Assembly: GCF_020497125.1 (NCBI RefSeq) | Contig: NC_059072.1 | Span: 306,298,781 to 306,362,780, forward strand | From: Mauremys mutica | Taxonomy: Eukaryota; Chordata; Testudines; Geoemydidae | DNA: 64,000 nt | Direction of reading: 5' to 3' | Shown: piece by piece, positions 59,765-64,000 of the stretch | Layout: every line of letters starts with the position of its first letter | Numbering within the stretch: the stretch's first letter is position 1 | The notes under the pieces: model-generated | Database searches by the model: none | Told to the model about the DNA's origin: nothing | The model's input: only the letters and a program-made list of their open reading frames with translations | Translations under genes and position numbers: made by a program

Positions 59765-61570
59765 TGACAGTTGCTCACTTGTAACTAGAGTTCTCAAAGA
59801 TGGACTCTATGCATTTACGATCTTGGGTAGTATGCTTCATAGCCGTGCCTGTTGCACTTGCACTTGCCTCTTGCACACCCTCCTTCTCCTCCTCTCATTT
59901 TTGTTCCTGAACTTTGAGGACAAGAGAGTGTGGTTTTCTAGCCAGCTCAGTTCCTGCACTGCCTCCTCAGAGTCAAGAATATAAATTAGGAATTCAAGGA
60001 AGACGCAAAGGTGAACATGGAGTGGGAATGTGTAGAGTCCAGTTCTATGCACTGTACAATTCTCAAAGAACTCCACTTAAAGGTGAGCAGCCTTCATTTC
60101 TTCTTCAAGTACTCTGTATACCTTCCCACTCTTGGGATAGTTTGATAAGCAATACCATTTACTGAGGACACAGCTGGGACACATAGTCCTAATTAAACAG
60201 TGTCTTGGGTACTGCCCTAACAATCTGTGTATCAGATCTGGATGCTAAATCAAGAGAAAGCAATGTTTAGTAAATGTGTGTATAGAACTCCCTGTTTCAG
60301 CTCTGCAGATTTCAATAATAGAAATATGTTTAAGTCATGCCAAAGAACCTGCCTTAGCCCTTGTGATATGTGTACTAAACTTTACAGGAAGAGGGACAGA
60401 GGCTTTGTGGCTCTCCTTAATATACAGTTTAAACCATTAGGCAAGCATTGAGATGAAATAGCCTAGCCTTAACTATTCTCTCTGTAAGATATAAAGAGCT
60501 GTAGGGACTACCTAAAGAGAATGCCTCTGACCTTTTAGCATCTAGGATATAGAGTTCTGACTCACTTAAATGCACAAGGTCTGGAAAGGATATTGGTAGA
60601 CTAATTATTCACTTAAGATTGAAATCAGTTATTACGCTGGGAAGGAATTTAGAATGTGTGTGGAGGATCACTCTGTCCTTGTGGAACCCTGTGAATGGTG
60701 GAGACATCATCAAGGTTTGCAGTTTGCTTATACTTCTGGCAGCTATTGTTGCTATAACAAATACTGTCTTGATTGACAGGTGAAACAGTGAACACTCAAT
60801 CATTGGTTCAAAGGATGGTCTCATAAAGTTGAATAAGGACTAGATTAAAAACCCATGATGGTGGAGGAGTTTCTTGTCTGGTGGACAGATGTTCACTGTA
60901 CCCTTCATAAATCTCTTAACTGAGTCATGGATAAATTCAGTCTGCTATCCACTGGAAGGCTGAAATGGCAACTAAGACTTTCAGCAAGGATACCAATAGG
61001 TCGAACAGCTTCTGGTGTAGCAAGTATTCAAGTATGGACTGAATTAATGCTGATGATGGAGATATGTTTTTATCTGATGCCCAAAAGACAATTCTTATCC
61101 ACTGGAGGTCACAGCACTTATGAATAGATTGCTTTCTGGAGTTTAGAAGCATGCATTGCATGCCTGATGAACAAGCATTTCTCGACCATGCTGTTAAAGT
61201 ATAGTGCTCCAAACTAATCTTAGGTGGAAAGGAAAGGAGACATGGATACAAGCATCATCATGTGGAACCTGAACTTCCTGATGAACGAGTTGAGTTGTCT
61301 CAAATCCAGGATGGGCTGCAAGTCCCCCATCCTTCTTCAGTATCAGAAAGTAGCTGGAATAAAATCCCTTGCCTCTGACTTCCTATGGTAGCTCCTCAGT
61401 GGCCTGTGAACCTCTGATTTTAGTAGGCTCTCATAAAGGGGGGTCCTTGAATTGAGAGAGACGAGGAGGGTTGGGTGGAGGGATGGAACCAAAACATATT
61501 GAGTAATCCTCTTACACTATTTTGAGGATCCACTTGTCCATAGTAATGGTTTCCTAGTAGTTAAAAGAGT
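59765..61570 (-). mobile_element. DIRS-like retroelement relic D
   Basis: The left end carries an inverted pair: GTTGCTCACTTGTAAC...GAGTTCTCAAAGATGG (59771-59803) and AAGAACTCCACTTAAAGGTGAGCAGC (60065-60090), the arrangement seen in copies A and C. On the - strand are a recombinase segment AARSISKLQTLM...FTGFHKDRV (60609-60824), and reverse-transcriptase blocks GKGFYSSYFLILKKDGG and TQLVHQEVQVP in shifted frames (61250-61370). gag and much of pol are lost. CpG-poor, hence older than its neighbour C. Confidence 0.7.
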
Positions 61571-62435
61571 GGAAGAGTCAGTCTCCAGAAGGCAGGCAGG
61601 GGTAGAAGGCCACACACCGCCCCCTCCACCTAAGCCCCTGCGGCATTCCTGGAGCACCCCCTCTAGAGCACTGGGAGTGATGTTAAATACCTTTGTGGTT
61701 TATTGTATTCAAATTCAATTGTTTGTGTGTTATTGTGAGCCAGGTATAGTACATATTTCCATGGGAAGGGTTAATCTATCTCCTCCAGGAACTGAGAACA
61801 GTGGGGAGTGATCAGTCAATGCCACTCAGGTTGTAACATCTCCAGAGAAGCACTCCCCCTCCCTGCCAGAGAGGTTTGCATAAACCAGTTGTGACGTTAT
61901 CTGATTAAAGTATGACCATGCAAACCATTGTTGCTACCACTGTTGTATAATGGCAGCGAATCTTATACAAAGTGTGACACATGGCCAGAAAGGGTTAAGC
62001 AGCTTGCAGGCTAAATAACCCAACCTTTAAAGTCACATTATAAGAGTATGTGAATGGTAATTAGGGCCGTTCCATGGTAGATACCCTAGAACTTTGAAAT
62101 GCAAACCTATATTGTTAGAAATTAGAGGTGATGCTAATTGTATGTGTGTACTCATATTTTGTTAAATGATAGCCATGTAAACAGACAGTTCCTATCTGTC
62201 ACTATAGCTGTTGATTCAGAGATCAAAAGGGAATATTAATATTTAAATGAATCTTGGGTGAAATAATGTCATTGTCTATATGTCTCTTTAAAGTTTATCA
62301 TAAACTGCTTAATAGATTAATTACTTTATGTTAATCCATGTAGTTAATTACCGGTGAGGTTTGGGAAACAGAAGGTTACATCAAAAGCCTATTGTTCACC
62401 CAGGACTGTATGGTCAAGGAGCTGCTAGAAAAATG

Positions 62436-62444
62436 TATAAAAAG
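62436..62444 (+). promoter_or_regulatory. TATA-like box of the outer LTR
   Basis: TATAAAAAG preceded by GAAAAATG; 264 bases upstream of the poly(A) signal at 62708. Activity is unknown. Confidence 0.4.
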
Positions 62445-62870
62445 ACCCCTGGGTCTTGATCCTTTTTATCTCAGATCTGCTTGATGCTTCATGCAGGGGA
62501 AGCTTAAGCCCAAGATTGAGATCTCCAGTCCTAACCTGGAATCACCCTGAATATAAACATTGGACTATAACTTATGAACTAATTCTGAAAGAACTCTTTG
62601 CAACTACAAAGCTCACCATCTCTGCTATGAATCTGAATCTCAAGAATTGTACTCATGTCTGTATGTATACTGATCTTCTAATCAATACTCTCTCTCTTTT
62701 CTTTTTTAATAAATTTTAGTTTAGTTAATAAGAATTGGCTGTAAGCGTGTAGTTGGGTAAGATCTGGAATAGTCATTAACTTGGGAGGTAATGTGTCCGA
62801 TCCTTTGGGATTGGTAGAACTTTTCTATATGATGAATAAGATTATCAGTAATCCTCATATCTGACCTGTG

Positions 62871-63521
62871 TGTGACAAAATGGGACTGTCCTTAATGTTT
62901 CCTCTGAATACTGTGTGGGTGCCTCAGTTTCCCCTATGCATTTCTTAAGTGTCCAGTGTGCATAAATGGCCAACACTCTGTATCCTGGCAAGAAATGGCT
63001 GGGGCCCTTCCCCCCTGCAAGGGAATAGCTAAAGGTGAACAAAGAGATCAGGTGACCTCCGGCCCGGGAAAGAGACAAAGGCCAGAAAGGAGGGGCTGGA
63101 TGGGGTGGCAATTGGGAGCTGGCTGGGGACAGGAAGTGAGGGCAGATGGGGTTGTCTGCCTTGCTGGGCCCCAGAATGGACCCAGCTGAGGGGTCCTGTT
63201 CTCTGTACCTAAAAGCTCTGTTTTAGACCGCGTTCCTGTCATCTAATAAACCTGTTTTACTGGCTGGCTAAGAGTCATGTCTGTGAAGTTGGGGTGCGTG
63301 CAGGACCCTCTGGCTTCCCCAGGACCCCACCTGGATGGACTCACTGTAGGAAGCGCCCGGAAGGGCATATGCTGAATGCTCCAAAGAGAGACCCAGGAAG
63401 GTGAAGCCGTGTGAGCTTCTTGCCCTGAAGGCAGTCTGCTCCAAGCGAGAGGAGGCTCCCCAAAGTCTTGACTAGCTTTGTGCGGAGCAGTTCCAGAGCA
63501 TCACCTGGGGACTCCGTGACA
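62871..63521 (+). mobile_element. Probable LTR (inner), 651 bp
   Basis: It begins TGTGACAAAATGGGACTG and ends ACTCCGTGACA. A poly(A) signal AATAAA lies at 63245-63250, followed by a T-rich stretch (CCTGTTTTACTGG). The sequence includes GCCTCAGTTTCCCC near the 5' side. It interrupts the sequence of the outer element. A clear 4-6 bp duplication was not seen. Confidence 0.5.
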
Positions 63522-64000
63522 CTTGGGTGTCTAGGTGGAGGCCTAAGGCTGGGTTGCTTTAAGGGAACTGTGTTGTTGGCTTCTGGGTAACCAGTGAGGT
63601 ATTATAGAAGCTGTTTTGTGCTGGCTTGGTAAATCTAAGTATTGGAATATCCACCACCTTTTGGGGATTGTCTGCCCCATTCTTTGCAGTTCACCATAAC
63701 TGAGTAACCTCAGTTGGCTTCCCTGGGACTCTGGTCACACCAGTTAAAACTGGATTCTTCAGGGACCAATAGACAAAGAAAGGATTTTTTAATACAATGC
63801 CTACTGGTTAACTGACTCATGGCCTTCTTTCTGATAAAGCAAATAGATAGGACTGTCGGTCTAGAGCCAGCCCCAATCCTTAGGGAAGAAATGGAAGAAC
63901 TTTGGCCTACTGAGGCCCCATAAGACAGTGTTCTTGTTCTGAGCAGAAGGTGTTATGAACTGAAAGCCACAGGAAAACTCCTGGATGGGTTGGAAGGATT

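Larger units (their letters stand above)
61973..63739 (+). mobile_element. Probable LTR (outer), split by another LTR
   Basis: It begins TGTGACACATGGCCAGAAAGG. It has a TATA-like TATAAAAAG at 62436-62444, a poly(A) signal AATAAA at 62708-62713, and it ends ...CTCTGGTCACA at 63739. The promoter, then poly(A) signal order and the TG/CA ends fit an LTR on the + strand. The 62871-63521 stretch looks like a separate inserted LTR. No convincing target duplication was found around the outer limits, so the boundaries are tentative. Confidence 0.45.
53529..64000 (-). other. RCBTB2: RCBTB2 intron (partial, at least 10.5 kb)
   Basis: Holds DIRS C (53845-59257), DIRS D (59765-61570) and an LTR complex (61973-63739). 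The gaps 59258-59764 and 61571-61972 show nothing I can name. No RCBTB2 exon was recognised here. Confidence 0.7.

Noticed and set aside
53529..64000. Search for upstream RCBTB2 exons (earlier RCC1 repeats, start codon)
   Set aside because: No RCC1-type coding block with splice sites was found on the - strand, so they lie beyond the window.

Overview
The window is vertebrate nuclear DNA, most probably from a turtle. The evidence is split coding exons with consensus GT/AG borders, a tRNA-derived SINE with a CR1-type tail, a CR1 3' end with TTATGTTC-type octamers, several hAT and Harbinger-like non-autonomous DNA transposons, and many DIRS-like (tyrosine-recombinase) retroelements. The species call is an inference from repeat content; no species-diagnostic gene is present.

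Two conserved host genes lie tail to tail. On the + strand, positions 1-11715 hold the 3' end of RB1 (retinoblastoma protein): four coding exons (1099-1129, 1474-1616, 2283-2332, 9767-9840) encoding the last 98 residues, then a 1.9 kb 3' UTR with a poly(A) signal at 11691. On the - strand, from the stop codon at 18145-18147 to beyond the window end, lies RCBTB2 (RCC1- and BTB-domain protein). Seven coding exons (18145-18285, 25999-26129, 26784-26923, 37214-37340, 49398-49588, 51258-51400, 53421-53528) encode the last 326 residues: the distal RCC1 repeats, the BTB domain and the C-terminal region. The upstream exons of both genes were not found here. The RB1-RCBTB2 convergent pair matches the order known in human 13q14. 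Between the genes (about 11.7-17.3 kb) only repeats are visible.

Almost everything else is transposon. At least six DIRS-like copies or fragments of different ages are present: in RB1 intron 26 (about 4.9-6.7 kb, +), and in RCBTB2 introns at 18.8-21.7 kb (+), 30.7-35.3 kb (-), 35.3-35.7 kb (terminal fragment), 43.3-43.4 kb (terminal fragment), 53.8-59.3 kb (-, the most complete, with inverted termini) and 59.8-61.6 kb (-). L2-like LINE pieces on the - strand occupy 25.4-25.9, 35.7-37.1 and 39.9-41.8 kb. hAT elements with recognisable 8-bp target duplications lie at 8.5, 37.5, 45.1 and 51.5 kb, with less certain ones at 27.4 and 48.4 kb. Harbinger-like elements with 3-bp duplications lie at 40.8 and 46.4 kb. 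LTRs lie at 6.9 kb and in a probable nested arrangement at 62.0-63.7 kb. A decayed gag-like LTR-retroelement with CCHC knuckles covers about 44.7-49.2 kb and carries three later insertions.

No new enzyme system or operon was seen; the unusual signals are structural. They are a 175-bp tandem array that breaks the reading frame in a DIRS gag, paired palindromic DIRS termini, two Penelope/hammerhead-like relics, a tRNA-Cys half, and a small inverted-repeat element inside the RB1 3' UTR.
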